Positions 37,201 through 44,210 are shown, numbered from the stretch's first letter. The stretch: DNA of 53,019 bases from Chitinophagaceae bacterium (GCA_947474435.1 CANJII010000025.1:1-53019), one strand, 5' to 3'. Notes: generated by a model not told the origin, from the letters alone. A program made the numbers and translations.

Positions 37201-37289
37201 ATATGGAAATTCTGAAAAAATATTTTGAAGGAAGAGCACCGAAGAAAATAATTGTAGTGAAAGGGAAAATGATAAATGTGGTTGTTTGA
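34269..37289 (+). CDS. leuS: Leucyl-tRNA synthetase with three in-frame palindromic insertions
   Basis: Charges tRNA-Leu with leucine. The class I signatures are intact: HVGH at residues 49-52 (PSGAGLHVGHPLGY) and KMSKS at 771-775. The editing domain (TRPDTIFGVTFLTLAPEHEL, GTGAVMGVPGHDSRDYGFAK) and the anticodon-binding region are present. A Bacteroidota-type insertion precedes KMSKS; here it is long and AT-rich (about 36220-36560). At 1006 aa the protein is longer than the usual 920-950 aa of Bacteroidota. Part of the excess comes from three GC-rich palindromes at residues 176-189, 427-454 and 919-928, translated as HGEIPLLSRGQGEA, SPIPNPSPEGKGTG (with more following) and SSPLGGVEGA. All keep the frame. 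The ATG at 34269 follows a TAnnTTTG box. Confidence 0.96.
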   Translation: MEYKFSEIEEQIKKFWSDKNIYRVGDAESGKPKYYVLDMFPYPSGAGLHVGHPLGYIASDIYSRYMRMKGFNVLHPMGYDSFGLPAEQYAIQTGQHPAITTEQNIKRFREQYDKMGFCFDWSREVKTSDPEFYKWTQWIFIQLFNSWYNNTTDKAENISSLEKIFGAEGNANVKAAHGEIPLLSRGQGEAFSADEWKNFSESEQQEILMQYRLAFLSEAYVNWCPALGTVLANDEVKDGVSERGGYPVERKLMKQWMLRITAYAERLLRGLNDLQWSESIKEAQRNWIGRSEGASAKFQIADSKLQIEVFTTRPDTIFGVTFLTLAPEHELINKITPDSHKKEVEEYVLYAKNRSERERMTEVKKITGVFTGTHAIHPFTGKQIPVWIGEYVLAGYGTGAVMGVPGHDSRDYGFAKHFNLEIIEVVSPIPNPSPEGKGTGATNSIPLGESRSGAEAFEGEGKNINSAFLDGLKTVEAKKKVIDEIEKNKIGERKINFKQRDAVFGRQRYWGEPIPVYYDEQNIPRVVDENDLPIRLPEVDKYLPTETGEPPLANAKNWKYKNKFEFEKTTMPGWAGSSWYLFRYMDPHNKNAFAGKDKLDYWKQVDFYIGGNEHATGHLMYFRFWTKFLKDLGLVDIEEPAKRLVNQGMITGSSRFVYRIVIKNKNSSDNVPYKFPIFVSWNYYERFVNRKDLSKEELREIILKNSGWDIQSPNNNYEVSILPFHVDVSIVDGVVLDIEKFRKSNSEFEKAIIVSEGIETEKYICGVEIEKMSKSKFNTVNPDDIIEKYGADCFRMYEMFLGPVEMSKPWDTKGIDGVSRFLRKLWKLFYSDDGKWLVTNEAATNDELKILHKTIKKVEDDIEKLSYNTSVSAFMICVNELTDLKCHKAEVLKDLLLILSPFAPFTTEFLWQKLAEDKSSPLGGVEGAIVTTEFPKVREELLVENSFEYPIAINGKTKTKITFALDKEISTIEKEVLDMEILKKYFEGRAPKKIIVVKGKMINVVV
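34795..34835. repeat. Palindromic element 1 inside leuS
   Basis: CCCTCT (34808-34813) and AGAGGG (34821-34826) pair around CCTTAGT. An outer CTCAC (34795-34799) pairs with GTGAG (34831-34835). It encodes about 14 residues of LeuRS between the conserved KAA and ADEW segments. Confidence 0.8.
35547..35630. repeat. Composite palindromic element 2 inside leuS
   Basis: An 84-bp unit: outer arms AGCCCCA (35547-35553) and TGGGGCT (35624-35630) enclose a perfect 9-bp hairpin (35561-35569 with 35573-35581) and a second one around TCCCCTTAGGGGA. It adds 28 codons in a loop of the editing domain. Confidence 0.85.
37023..37052. repeat. Palindromic element 3 inside leuS
   Basis: CTCCCCC (37025-37031), TTA, GGGGGAG (37035-37041), then AGGGGGCT: the same kind of GC-rich unit, in the C-terminal region of the synthetase, encoding about 10 residues. 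Confidence 0.8.
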
Positions 37290-37291
37290 AA

Positions 37292-37336
37292 AAGTAAATA
37301 CAAGTAAACAGCGAGTAAGCAACAAGTAAATACAAG
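37292..37336. repeat. Left repeat flanking the four-helix-bundle gene
   Basis: Two direct copies of AAGTAAATACAAG (from 37292 and near 37324). The same motif appears inverted on the far side of the gene (37714-37746). Confidence 0.65.
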
Positions 37337-37343
37337 AAAGTAA

Positions 37344-37703
37344 ATGCACAGTTTTAAAGACTTGATTGTTTGGCAGAAGAGCAGAGCTTTTGTAAAAGAT
37401 ATTTATTTGACTTCATCAAAATTTCCTTCAGAAGAAAAATTCGGAATTATTTCTCAAATCAGACGAGCAGTTATTGCAAGCTCTGCAAATATTTCTGAAG
37501 GTGCAGGCAAAAACAGCGATGCAGATTTTTGTCGCTTCCTTGATACTGCATTAGGTTCTTCAAACGAAGTAGAGAATTTAATTTTTCTTTGTTACGACCT
37601 TAAGTTTATCAATGAATCAAAACAAAAAGAATTGTTAGAAAAAGTTTCAGAAATTCAGAGAATGCTTGGAGCACTCATTCTTAAAATCAGAAAAACAAAA
37701 TGA
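37344..37703 (+). CDS. Four-helix-bundle protein (S23/23S rRNA intervening-sequence family)
   Basis: A 119-aa all-helical protein. The start MHSFKDLIVWQKSRAFVKDI, the central FGIISQIRRAVIASSANISE and the SSNEVENLIFLCYDL segment are hallmarks of the family first seen in ORFs within 23S rRNA intervening sequences and related to the Avd proteins of diversity-generating retroelements. The function of solitary members is unknown. It lies between leuS and purM, bracketed by copies of an AGTAAATACAAGT motif in opposite orientation. That and its frequent stray occurrence suggest a small mobile unit. No reverse transcriptase or template repeat is seen near it. Confidence 0.88.
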   Translation: MHSFKDLIVWQKSRAFVKDIYLTSSKFPSEEKFGIISQIRRAVIASSANISEGAGKNSDADFCRFLDTALGSSNEVENLIFLCYDLKFINESKQKELLEKVSEIQRMLGALILKIRKTK

Positions 37704-37713
37704 AATTAAAAAT

Positions 37714-37746
37714 CTTGTATTTACACGAAGCTTACTTGTATTTACT
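37714..37746. repeat. Right repeat flanking the four-helix-bundle gene
   Basis: Two copies of CTTGTATTTAC (37714-37724 and 37735-37745), the reverse complement of the left-side motif. Confidence 0.65.
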
Positions 37747-37760
37747 CGAAACTTACTAAA

Positions 37761-38924
37761 ATGGAAGAGTTAAAATATAGTCAGCGCGGTGTAAGTGCGA
37801 ACAAAGAAGATGTTCATGCTGCAATAAAAAATCTCGACAAGGGATTATTTCCGAATGCGTTTTGTAAAATTTATGAAGATGCATTAAGTGGTGATGAAAA
37901 TTATTGCAACATCATTCATGCCGATGGAAGCGGAACAAAATCATCTCTTGCTTATTTATATTGGAAAGAAACCGGAGACCTTTCTGTATGGAAAGGAATT
38001 GCGCAAGACAGCATCGTGATGAACCTTGATGATTTATTGTGCGTGGGTGCAACCGGCCCGTTTATTTTTTCTTCAGTCATCAACCGCAACAAGAATTTAA
38101 TTCCGGGCGAAGTGTTACAGCAAATCATTGAAGGCAATCACGAGTTCTTCATAAAGATGAAGCAGCATGGAGTGGACATTGTTTACATGGGAGGCGAAAC
38201 TGCAGACATGGGTGATGTTATCCGCACCGTGAGTGTTGACTCCACCATTGCTTGCCGCATGAAGCGCAGTGATGTGATTGAAATTAATTTGCAAGCAGGT
38301 GATGTGATTGTTGGTTTGTCTTCAAGCGGAAAAGCAAACTACGAAGATGAATTCAACAGCGGCATCGGCAGCAACGGACTCACGGCTGCGCGTCACGATG
38401 TATTGAATAAAACTTATGCTGATGAATATCCCGAGAGTTTCGATACAGACCTTCCGCGCAAAATAGTTTTCACCGGAAGCAGGAAACTCATTGATGAAGT
38501 TGATGGTGCAGAAATGAATGCAGGAAAATTATTGCTCTCACCAACAAGAACTTTTGCTCCCGTAATTCTTGAAATGCTGAAGAGTCACCGAAAAAATATT
38601 CACGGTATCATTCACAACAGCGGTGGCGGATTGCGCAAGGTGATGCACTTCAATAAATCTGTTCATGTCATTAAGGATAATTTATTTCCGCTTCCGGCAG
38701 TTTTCAAATTGATTCAGCAGGAATCAAAAACAGATTGGAAAGAAATGTACCAGGTGTTCAACATGGGGCAGCGAATGGAAATTTATAGCAACGCAGAATC
38801 AGCAAATGAAATCATCCGCATCTCACAATCATTCGGCATCGAAGCACAAATTATTGGCCGATGCGAAGCAAGCTCTCAACCTAAACTCACCATTGAATCT
38901 GAGTTTGGAAAGTTTGAGTATTGA
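37761..38924 (+). CDS. purM: Phosphoribosylformylglycinamidine cyclo-ligase (AIR synthetase)
   Basis: Closes the imidazole ring in purine synthesis, turning FGAM into AIR with ATP. The PurM-type start YSQRGVSANKEDVHAAIKNL and the ATP/FGAM site ADGSGTKSSLAYLYWKETGD are present, as are MNLDDLLCVGATGPFIFSS and VYMGGETADMGDVIRTVSVD. The 387-aa length is the longer form found in Bacteroidota (E. coli about 345). It starts 15 bases after the right repeat of the four-helix-bundle unit, so that unit appears to sit between leuS and purM. It converges with rnc. Confidence 0.94.
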   Translation: MEELKYSQRGVSANKEDVHAAIKNLDKGLFPNAFCKIYEDALSGDENYCNIIHADGSGTKSSLAYLYWKETGDLSVWKGIAQDSIVMNLDDLLCVGATGPFIFSSVINRNKNLIPGEVLQQIIEGNHEFFIKMKQHGVDIVYMGGETADMGDVIRTVSVDSTIACRMKRSDVIEINLQAGDVIVGLSSSGKANYEDEFNSGIGSNGLTAARHDVLNKTYADEYPESFDTDLPRKIVFTGSRKLIDEVDGAEMNAGKLLLSPTRTFAPVILEMLKSHRKNIHGIIHNSGGGLRKVMHFNKSVHVIKDNLFPLPAVFKLIQQESKTDWKEMYQVFNMGQRMEIYSNAESANEIIRISQSFGIEAQIIGRCEASSQPKLTIESEFGKFEY

Positions 38925-38964
38925 GAAAACATTTTTTGAGTTTGTTATTCAATGTATTACTCAA

Positions 38965-39693
38965 TTATCCTTTTTCCTTAATTCCCAATTTAGCAAACCC
39001 TTCCTTCGCAGCTTTCTTTTCTGCGTTTTTTTTGCTGGTGTCTTGTCCAATGCCTGATTCGTTGCCATCAACCATCAAAGCGATTTTATACAAGCTGTGT
39101 CGCATGGTTCGCTTTTCTTCCAGCACCACGAAATCAATTTTCACATCATTCTTCTGACCCCATTCTAAAATTTTACTCTTGTAATTGAACTCCGAAGTTT
39201 CGAGGTCTTCAATATCCATGTGCTGTGCTACTAATTTGCGCATGATAAATTGTTTGGCTCCGTTGTATCCGTGGTCGAGGTAAACTGCACCTATCAACGC
39301 TTCGAGCGCATTACCCGAAATAGATTTCCGGCTGAGAAAAGAATCGCTCTTGTTGTATTGCAGCATTTCTTCTATTCCCATTTTATAAGCAATGTTGTTC
39401 AGGTTATTCCGGCTCACCATTTTGCTGCGCAGGTCGGTGAGGTATCCTTCATCACGAAAAGGAAATTTCAAAAACAAATAATCTGCAACCACTAAACTTA
39501 GAACCGCATCACCTAAATATTCCAACCGCTCATTACTCATATTGGATTCTGATGCAAGCGAACTGTGCAGAAACGCCAGATGATACAATTGCGAGTTAAT
39601 TGGATAAAACCCGGTGAGGTGATGTACCTTATTTGAAAATTTTTTATTCAGGGAAAATAATCCCGCAATGATTTGTCGCGCAAGCTGACGCAA
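38965..39693 (-). CDS. rnc: Ribonuclease III
   Basis: Cleaves double-stranded RNA, including rRNA precursors. The endonuclease domain contains the family signature NERLEYLGDAVLSLVVADYL with the catalytic acidic residues, a later ALEALIGAVYLDHGYNGAKQ (Glu), and a C-terminal dsRNA-binding domain (KSKILEWGQKNDVKIDFVV ... KKNAEKKAAKEG). The 242 aa are the usual length. No suitable ATG precedes the domain, so the TTG at 39693, 3 bases after the fabF stop, is taken as the start. It is the last gene of acpP-fabF-rnc. Confidence 0.94.
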   Translation of the reverse strand: MRQLARQIIAGLFSLNKKFSNKVHHLTGFYPINSQLYHLAFLHSSLASESNMSNERLEYLGDAVLSLVVADYLFLKFPFRDEGYLTDLRSKMVSRNNLNNIAYKMGIEEMLQYNKSDSFLSRKSISGNALEALIGAVYLDHGYNGAKQFIMRKLVAQHMDIEDLETSEFNYKSKILEWGQKNDVKIDFVVLEEKRTMRHSLYKIALMVDGNESGIGQDTSKKNAEKKAAKEGFAKLGIKEKG

Positions 39694-39696
39694 AAT

Positions 39697-40950
39697 TTAT
39701 TCAGAATATTTTTTGAATATCACTGAAGCATTGTGACCACCAAAACCAAAAGTATTGTTGAGTGCATAATTCACATTGCGCTTCTTCGCCACATTCGGAG
39801 TAAGGTCTAATCTTGAATCAATAGCAGGATCGAGATTAAACAGATTAATAGTTGGAGGAATAATTCCATCCTTAATAGCCATAATGCAGGCGATACTTTC
39901 AAATGCACCTGCCGCGCCCAATCCATGTCCGGTCATTGACTTGGTGGAGCTGATACTTGTTTTATAAATGTGCTCACCCAACATCTTTGCAACTGCTTTC
40001 AATTCAATCGGGTCGCCCATCGGGGTAGATGTTCCATGCACATTCACATAGTCAATCATTTCAGGTCGAATGCCCGCATCTTCAAAAGCATTCTCCATTG
40101 AATACTGCGCACCCAAACCTTCAGGATGCGGAGCAGTAATGTGATACGCATCGCCACTCATTCCGCCACCTGCAACTTCAGCATAAATTTTTGCACCACG
40201 CGCTTTTGCATGTTCCAGTTCTTCCAGAATCAAAGCACCACCACCTTCACCAATCACAAAACCATCGCGGTCTTTATCGAATGGACGAGAGGCAGTAAGC
40301 GGGTCATCATTTCTTTCACTCAATGCTTTCGCAGAAGAAAAACCACCCAATGCAGGAATGGTAACAGGAGCTTCACTTCCACCTGAAATAATTACATCAG
40401 CTTTGTTCAACCGAATTAGATTGAATGCATCAATAATATTATTGGTGGCAGTTGCACACGCAGAACACACTGCATAATTAGGTCCGTTAAAACCATAGCG
40501 AATGGAAATGTGTCCTGCCGCAATATCCAGAATCATTTTCGGAACTAAGAAAGGATTGAAGCGCGGAGTTTCTCCTGTCTTGTAATAACTTTCTAATTCT
40601 GTTGTGATTTCCTGAATACCACCAATGCCCGAACCCCATATCACACCGGCTTTGCGGCGATTAATTTTTTCTGAATCAATTCCTGAATCAAGAAACGCTT
40701 CGTGAGCAGCAGCAATGGCATACTGCGTAAAACGATCGAGACGACGGGCTTCTTTTTTGTCCATCGTTAACGAGGCATCGAAATTTTTCACCTCGCACGC
40801 AAAGCGGGTTTTAAATTTCGATGCATCGAAATAAGTGATAGGTCCGGCGCCACTTACACCCTTCAGCATGTTATCCCATGTCTCCGACACAGAATTGCCA
40901 AGGGGAGTAATTGCACCAAGCCCAGTAACTACAACTCGTTTTAACTCCAT
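39697..40950 (-). CDS. fabF: 3-oxoacyl-[acyl-carrier-protein] synthase II
   Basis: Condenses malonyl-ACP with an acyl-ACP in fatty-acid elongation. The 417-aa thiolase-fold protein has the nucleophile Cys in AVCSACATATNNI and the two catalytic His in VNVHGTSTPMGDPIE and SMTGHGLGAAGAFE. The N-terminal VVVTGLGAITPLG is typical of KAS II. It starts 15 bases after acpP, its substrate carrier, and ends 3 bases before rnc, a conserved Bacteroidota arrangement. Confidence 0.97.
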   Translation of the reverse strand: MELKRVVVTGLGAITPLGNSVSETWDNMLKGVSGAGPITYFDASKFKTRFACEVKNFDASLTMDKKEARRLDRFTQYAIAAAHEAFLDSGIDSEKINRRKAGVIWGSGIGGIQEITTELESYYKTGETPRFNPFLVPKMILDIAAGHISIRYGFNGPNYAVCSACATATNNIIDAFNLIRLNKADVIISGGSEAPVTIPALGGFSSAKALSERNDDPLTASRPFDKDRDGFVIGEGGGALILEELEHAKARGAKIYAEVAGGGMSGDAYHITAPHPEGLGAQYSMENAFEDAGIRPEMIDYVNVHGTSTPMGDPIELKAVAKMLGEHIYKTSISSTKSMTGHGLGAAGAFESIACIMAIKDGIIPPTINLFNLDPAIDSRLDLTPNVAKKRNVNYALNNTFGFGGHNASVIFKKYSE

Positions 40951-40965
40951 TAAAATGTAAGTAAA

Positions 40966-41205
40966 TTATTTAGCTACATTTTGCTCCACATAAGAGATCG
41001 CCTGACCTACTGAAGTAATAGTTTCAGCTTGTTCGTCGGGAATAGAAATGTTAAATTCTTTTTCAAATTCCATAATGAGTTCAACAGTATCAAGTGAATC
41101 GGCACCGAGGTCGTTGGTAAAAGTTGCCTCGTTGGTTACTTCACTTTCATCAACGCCTAATTTGTCGATGATGATCTTTTTTACTCTTGCAGCAATGTCT
41201 GACAT
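40966..41205 (-). CDS. acpP: Acyl carrier protein
   Basis: A 79-aa acidic four-helix protein that carries acyl chains on phosphopantetheine. The attachment Ser is in [18 protein letters not shown]. It is the first gene of acpP-fabF-rnc. A promoter of the TTTG-N20-TTTATTTG type lies 38-69 bases upstream. Confidence 0.97.
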   Translation of the reverse strand: MSDIAARVKKIIIDKLGVDESEVTNEATFTNDLGADSLDTVELIMEFEKEFNISIPDEQAETITSVGQAISYVEQNVAK

Positions 41206-41242
41206 AATTGAATTTTAATTTTAGTTTTTTTAATTGAGGGTG

Positions 41243-41274
41243 CAAATAAAAGCAACTGCCGTCTCATTTTCAAA
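41243..41274 (-). promoter_or_regulatory. Putative acpP-fabF-rnc promoter
   Basis: On the minus strand TTTG (41271-41274) is followed after 20 bases by TTTATTTG (41243-41250), one mismatch from TAnnTTTG, with correct spacing. Confidence 0.5.
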
Positions 41275-41353
41275 CGCAATACACTTACACACATTTCAGT
41301 TGATTTCGCTCAGGCAAATCGCTTTTTTTTGCCCACATCTTTGAGCCGCCAGT

Positions 41354-41791
41354 ATGAAAGCGCGCAAAGCAAAACACAAAGAGATTTTACAATTCGAATT
41401 TGATTTCGATATCAAACTGTTTGCTATTTCCACCACGCTGCGCGACTATCATTTGAGTTACCAGATTCAGAAAGCATTTTTTTTAAAGCTGAAACGGGAA
41501 GAAGATATTGAAGTGAATATTCACAAGAAAAATTTAATGGCGCAGTTCAGCCGCTTCTCGTGCAAGGATGAAGTGATGCAATGGGAATACAATCTGCTCT
41601 CGAATAAATACCACGGAAATTTATTTCTGCCCGAATTGAAATTTGCTGATTTCCTTTTCATGATTAAAGGTGAATGTTGCGGCGAAGAAGTGAATATACT
41701 CAAACAACTGAAAGGAATAACCGATGTGCAGGCAGTGAAACTGGTAGATGTAACAGTTTTGAAATCAAGAGACAATTTAATTTTCGATTAA
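41354..41791 (+). CDS. IPExxxVDY family protein
   Basis: A 145-aa protein with the family's signature in the variant form [15 protein letters not shown] (Pro-Glu-x3-Ala-Asp-Phe). The family is restricted to Bacteroidota and its genes are normally found next to acpP-fabF-rnc, as here (divergent). Function is unknown. The mixed alpha/beta sequence has no signal peptide or membrane segment. It ends just before the pterin dehydratase gene, with which it is probably co-transcribed. Confidence 0.85.
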   Translation: MKARKAKHKEILQFEFDFDIKLFAISTTLRDYHLSYQIQKAFFLKLKREEDIEVNIHKKNLMAQFSRFSCKDEVMQWEYNLLSNKYHGNLFLPELKFADFLFMIKGECCGEEVNILKQLKGITDVQAVKLVDVTVLKSRDNLIFD

Positions 41792-41792
41792 T

Positions 41793-42023
41793 ATGTGGGA
41801 AGAAAAAGAAAATGCACTGCACCGGACTTTTCAGTTCAAAGATTTTTCAGAAGCATTTGCCTTCATGACAAGGGTTGCGCTCATTGCCGAAAAAATGGAC
41901 CACCACCCCGAGTGGGCAAATGTTTATAATAAAGTGGTGATGAAACTCAGCACTCATTCAATGGGTGATACAGTAACCGAGAAAGACAGAAAGCTGGCTG
42001 CGGCGATTGATAAGCTGGTTTGA
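41793..42023 (+). CDS. 4a-hydroxytetrahydrobiopterin dehydratase (PCD/DCoH family)
   Basis: A 76-aa single-domain protein. The core motif [20 protein letters not shown], with the conserved His-His pair and Trp, is diagnostic, and [20 protein letters not shown] completes the domain. It regenerates the pterin cofactor of aromatic amino-acid hydroxylases. It is shorter than many homologues (about 95-110 aa) because it begins directly at the fold. It starts one base after the stop of the IPExxxVDY gene. Confidence 0.92.
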   Translation: MWEEKENALHRTFQFKDFSEAFAFMTRVALIAEKMDHHPEWANVYNKVVMKLSTHSMGDTVTEKDRKLAAAIDKLV

Positions 42024-42073
42024 TATTTTTAAGAAGATCCACTTCTATTATAAATTTAAAATTTTAAAAAGTA

Positions 42074-42144
42074 TTACTCCACCATCTTCTTCATCACCAA
42101 CCCATCTGCAGTTTTGAGGCGGATGAAATAAACTCCTTTGCTGA
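42074..42144 (-). pseudogene. T9SS sorting-domain fragment A (short)
   Basis: Minus-strand translation ends GVYFIRLKTADGLVMKKMVE before TAA, the last 22 or so residues of a T9SS type A sorting domain. It has no start codon and no upstream coding body. Confidence 0.85.
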
Positions 42145-42156
42145 AAAAATATTTTA

Positions 42157-42182
42157 ACCGCAGAGACGCAAAGTCGCAGAGA
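42157..42182. repeat. CGCAGAGACGCAAAG repeat, copy 1
   Basis: 26 bases identical to 45000-45025. Sequences of this kind are widely dispersed in Bacteroidota genomes. Confidence 0.7.
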
Positions 42183-42190
42183 AAAATTTT

Positions 42191-42392
42191 ACTCCTTCGT
42201 TTATCAAACGCTCTCTCTTGCTAAAGAGAGAGTGGATGCGTGACAACGCTGAATGTTAGATGTGGGAGAGAGAGTTGTTCTTTACTCCACCACCACCTTC
42301 TTCATCACCAACCCATCTGCGGTTTTGAGGCGGATGAAATAAATTCCTTTGCTGAGTGTGGTGAGGTGCAGGGTTTGTGTTGGGGTGTTACA
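42191..42392. repeat. 202-bp direct repeat, copy 1
   Basis: Equal in length to 44211-44412 and differing at about six positions. It starts with a palindrome (CTCTCTCTT/AAAGAGAGAG) of about 30 bp and ends inside sorting-domain fragment B. Confidence 0.88.
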
Positions 42393-42494
42393 CCGGACCG
42401 AATAAACTTTTTCGCCTAATAAATTAATGACTTCTATTTGTTGAATTGTTATTGATGTGGTGATGGTGAAATTTCCATCGGGTGCTTTTTGTTT
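42282..42494 (-). pseudogene. T9SS sorting-domain fragment B (intact domain, no start)
   Basis: An open minus-strand frame of 70 codons between two stop codons encodes PDGNFTITTS ... QIEVINLLGEKVYSV ... TLSKGIYFIRLKTADG ... KKVVVE. It is a full T9SS type A tail beginning just after the position where PNP normally stands, without ATG or cargo. Confidence 0.85.
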
Positions 42495-42604
42495 TTAACT
42501 ATTTTGCATGAACAGTTTCGGATTGGTGAGGACACAAATTGAATTTAAAAAACTATGCTGATAATTACTTTATAAAAAATTAGCTTTACAAAAAATATTT
42601 TTCA

Positions 42605-42838
42605 ATGACCACATTTTCTCTTAAGAAAAACATTCAACAAGTAGTTGATTCAATAGAGGATAAAGATTTTCTTCAGGCGGTTCTCACCATTGTTTCTGAT
42701 AAGAGAAAGGAACAGGATTATAAATTAACACCTGAGCAATTATCTATTCTGGATGAGCGCGAAAAAAAACATCTCGCCGGGAAAAGCAAATCATATAAAC
42801 TGAGTGAGTTGAAGAAAGCCCTTTCTGCGAGAGGATGA
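42605..42838 (+). CDS. Antitoxin of a RelE/ParE-type pair
   Basis: A 77-aa, highly charged, mostly helical protein (QQVVDSIEDKDFLQAVLTIV, then PEQLSILDEREKKHLAGKSK) resembling addiction-module antitoxins of the short RelB-like type. The C-terminal DEREKKHLAGKSKSYKLSEL is the likely toxin-wrapping part. It overlaps the downstream toxin gene by four bases (ATGA), the usual coupling of such pairs. Regulation is probably by the antitoxin binding its own promoter in the AT-rich 110 bases upstream. Confidence 0.82.
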   Translation: MTTFSLKKNIQQVVDSIEDKDFLQAVLTIVSDKRKEQDYKLTPEQLSILDEREKKHLAGKSKSYKLSELKKALSARG

Positions 42839-43137
42839 AATCAAACCGGGTCTTCTTATTAAAGGAAGAATTTATTGCCGAACTTGCTGAAGCACTAAGC
42901 TGGTACAAAGAAAAAGGCGAACAAGTTGAACGCGATTTGTACAACGATGCGCACACCGTTTTGAAGCACATTGAATTGCATCCCGAAAGTTTTTCGGTGA
43001 TACAGAAAAATTATCGGCAGGCGGTGCTCCATCAGTTTCCTTATGTAATTGTTTATAAAATTTACCGGACTGAAATTTCGGTGTATGCCTTATTTCATAC
43101 CGCACGAAACCCAAAAAGGAAAATCAGAAAAAAGTAA
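42835..43137 (+). CDS. RelE/ParE-family toxin
   Basis: A 100-aa basic protein with the ParE/RelE fold: EEFIAELAEALSWYKEKGEQ (helical hairpin), ELHPESFSVIQKNYRQAVLH, then the strand FPYVIVYKIYRTEISVYALF and the C-terminal HTARNPKRKIRKK. Toxins of this family inhibit either mRNA translation or DNA gyrase; which applies is not decidable here. All expected segments are present, so it seems functional. Confidence 0.88.
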   Translation: MKSNRVFLLKEEFIAELAEALSWYKEKGEQVERDLYNDAHTVLKHIELHPESFSVIQKNYRQAVLHQFPYVIVYKIYRTEISVYALFHTARNPKRKIRKK

Positions 43138-43178
43138 TTCAGTATTGTCTTGTGTTTTTAAGTTGATTGTTCTTTGAA

Positions 43179-43299
43179 TACATTTTTACTAAGAGTTATA
43201 GGAGTAATACAAAAGGAGTTGCAAGACTTTCATTGAATAAATTTTTAATAGCGAATGAATTCATCTTCAAATTTTCAAATCACCAAATTTTCAAATCAG
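43179..43299. repeat. Spacer module (AAGAGTTATAGGAGTAA ... TTTTCAAATCACC), copy 1
   Basis: It shares ACTAAGAGTTATAGGAGTAA, ATTGAATAAATTTTT and TTCAAATTTTCAAATCACCA in the same order with 45031-45215. That copy has an extra insertion of about 60 bases in the middle. Both copies run straight into a sorting-domain fragment. Confidence 0.75.
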
Positions 43300-43302
43300 C
43301 TT

Positions 43303-43440
43303 TTACTCCACCACCACCTTCTTCATCACCAACCCATCTGCAGTTTTAAGGCGGATGAAATAAACTCCCTTGCTGAGTGTGGTGAGGTGCAGGTTTGTGT
43401 TGGGGTGTTACACCTGAACGAATAAACTTTTTCGTCTGAT
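43303..43440 (-). pseudogene. T9SS sorting-domain fragment C (frameshifted)
   Basis: Same sequence as fragment B, but one G is missing (CAGG instead of CAGGG near 43392), which breaks the frame. Similarity stops at 43440. Confidence 0.8.
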
Positions 43441-43461
43441 AAAAATACTTTATTGCTAAAA

Positions 43462-43630
43462 ATTATAAAGCAGTTCTCTGCGGTTTTCTGTCAGTCAGAA
43501 TATTTTTCCTACGAGAAATTTTTGCTTTTTTCTTTTTCAGAAATGCGCTGAATTCTTTTTTCTCTGAATCAGTCCACGGACGATTGACAAAAACAACATC
43601 GTGGTCATCTAATTTTTTAATGTTTGCCAT
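43462..43630 (-). pseudogene. Small charged protein, apparently frameshifted at its 5' end
   Basis: The ATG at 43630 gives MANN and then a stop. Removing one T near 43619 would give MANNKKLDDHDVVFVNRP followed by WTDSEKKEFSAFLKKKKAK and a basic C-terminus of about 55 aa in all. The downstream frame is otherwise open to a TAA at 43462. The ATG overlaps the TGA of the acetyltransferase gene by one base, so it would be coupled to it. It may be the partner (antitoxin-like) of that gene, and the lesion may be real or a sequencing error. Confidence 0.55.
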
Positions 43631-44160
43631 CACAGGAATTTTTGAAAATATTGGTTTACTAAAGTACGCGATTCTTCTGTATCAATAAACATTCTGTTTG
43701 CAGAAATATGCTTTGCGCCAAGTGTTTGTTTATAATGTTCTATCAATTTTGTTTTTGCTTCGAAGGCAACTACGCCGAAATAATTTTTCTCGAAAGATTT
43801 TTTACAGGCAAATGCGATGAGATTGCCTGCAACACCGTGATACAATTTTTTTCTTCCCTTGTTAAAAGCGGCACTCTCAATCAGGTGCATGAAGATATGG
43901 TCGCCTTCATCGTTGATACTTATTAGACCGTGAATGATGAGTGGATTTGAGATGGTAATTAACTTGTAAACTTCTTTCGATTGATTTTTTATTTCTGCCT
44001 GCCAGTTAAAATCCCATTCACTTTTCTTATAACTACTTCCTGTAATTGATTTCAGAAGTAAACAATCTGTTTGAAATACCTCACCTGAAATAACATTTTC
44101 AATCGAGTTAGTCAGCTTATCAATTTCAATATCAAAGTGTAAAGCGGTTTTTCTTTTCAT
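43630..44160 (-). CDS. GNAT-like acetyltransferase
   Basis: A 176-aa protein starting at the ATG at 44160 (MKRKTALHFDIEIDKLTNSI). The core FMHLIESAAFNKGRKKLYHG is followed by VAGNLIAFACKKSFEKNYFG and AFEAKTKLIEHYKQTLGAKH. This fits the acetyl-CoA-binding helix and later strands of the GNAT fold, though the classical Q/RxxGxG/A loop is degenerate (KLYHGVAGN). Similar proteins in Bacteroidota stand beside a small charged protein, as here. Given the position between two toxin-antitoxin pairs it could be a GNAT-type toxin, but this is inference. An upstream ATG at 44217 is less likely. Confidence 0.65.
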   Translation of the reverse strand: MKRKTALHFDIEIDKLTNSIENVISGEVFQTDCLLLKSITGSSYKKSEWDFNWQAEIKNQSKEVYKLITISNPLIIHGLISINDEGDHIFMHLIESAAFNKGRKKLYHGVAGNLIAFACKKSFEKNYFGVVAFEAKTKLIEHYKQTLGAKHISANRMFIDTEESRTLVNQYFQKFL

Positions 44161-44210
44161 AATTCTAATCAGACAAAGAAAAAAAATATTTTCTATAACT
44201 GTTAAAGAAT

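Larger units (their letters stand above)
42024..42604. other. Gene-free repeat segment at the left end of the island
   Basis: No complete gene. It holds sorting-domain fragment A (42074-42144), a GCAGAGACGCAAAG repeat (42157-42182), the first copy of a 202-bp duplication (42191-42392) and full-length fragment B (42282-42494). The remaining about 110 bases before the antitoxin gene are AT-rich leader sequence. Confidence 0.8.
43138..43461. other. Gene-free repeat spacer
   Basis: It holds a spacer module repeated at 45031-45215 and sorting-domain fragment C. No gene is visible. Confidence 0.75.

Noticed and set aside
37344-37703. Diversity-generating retroelement (Avd-like gene)
   Set aside because: No reverse transcriptase, template repeat or variable repeat in the neighbourhood.
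37292-37746. Insertion sequence with transposase
   Set aside because: The only gene inside is the 119-aa four-helix-bundle protein; no transposase motif (DDE, HUH or serine recombinase) is present.
42282-42494. A small secreted protein gene
   Set aside because: No start codon, no signal peptide and an in-frame stop immediately upstream; it is only the tail of a T9SS protein.
43265-43299. CRISPR-like or tandem array of TTTTCAAATCACC
   Set aside because: Short low-complexity iterations without unique spacers.
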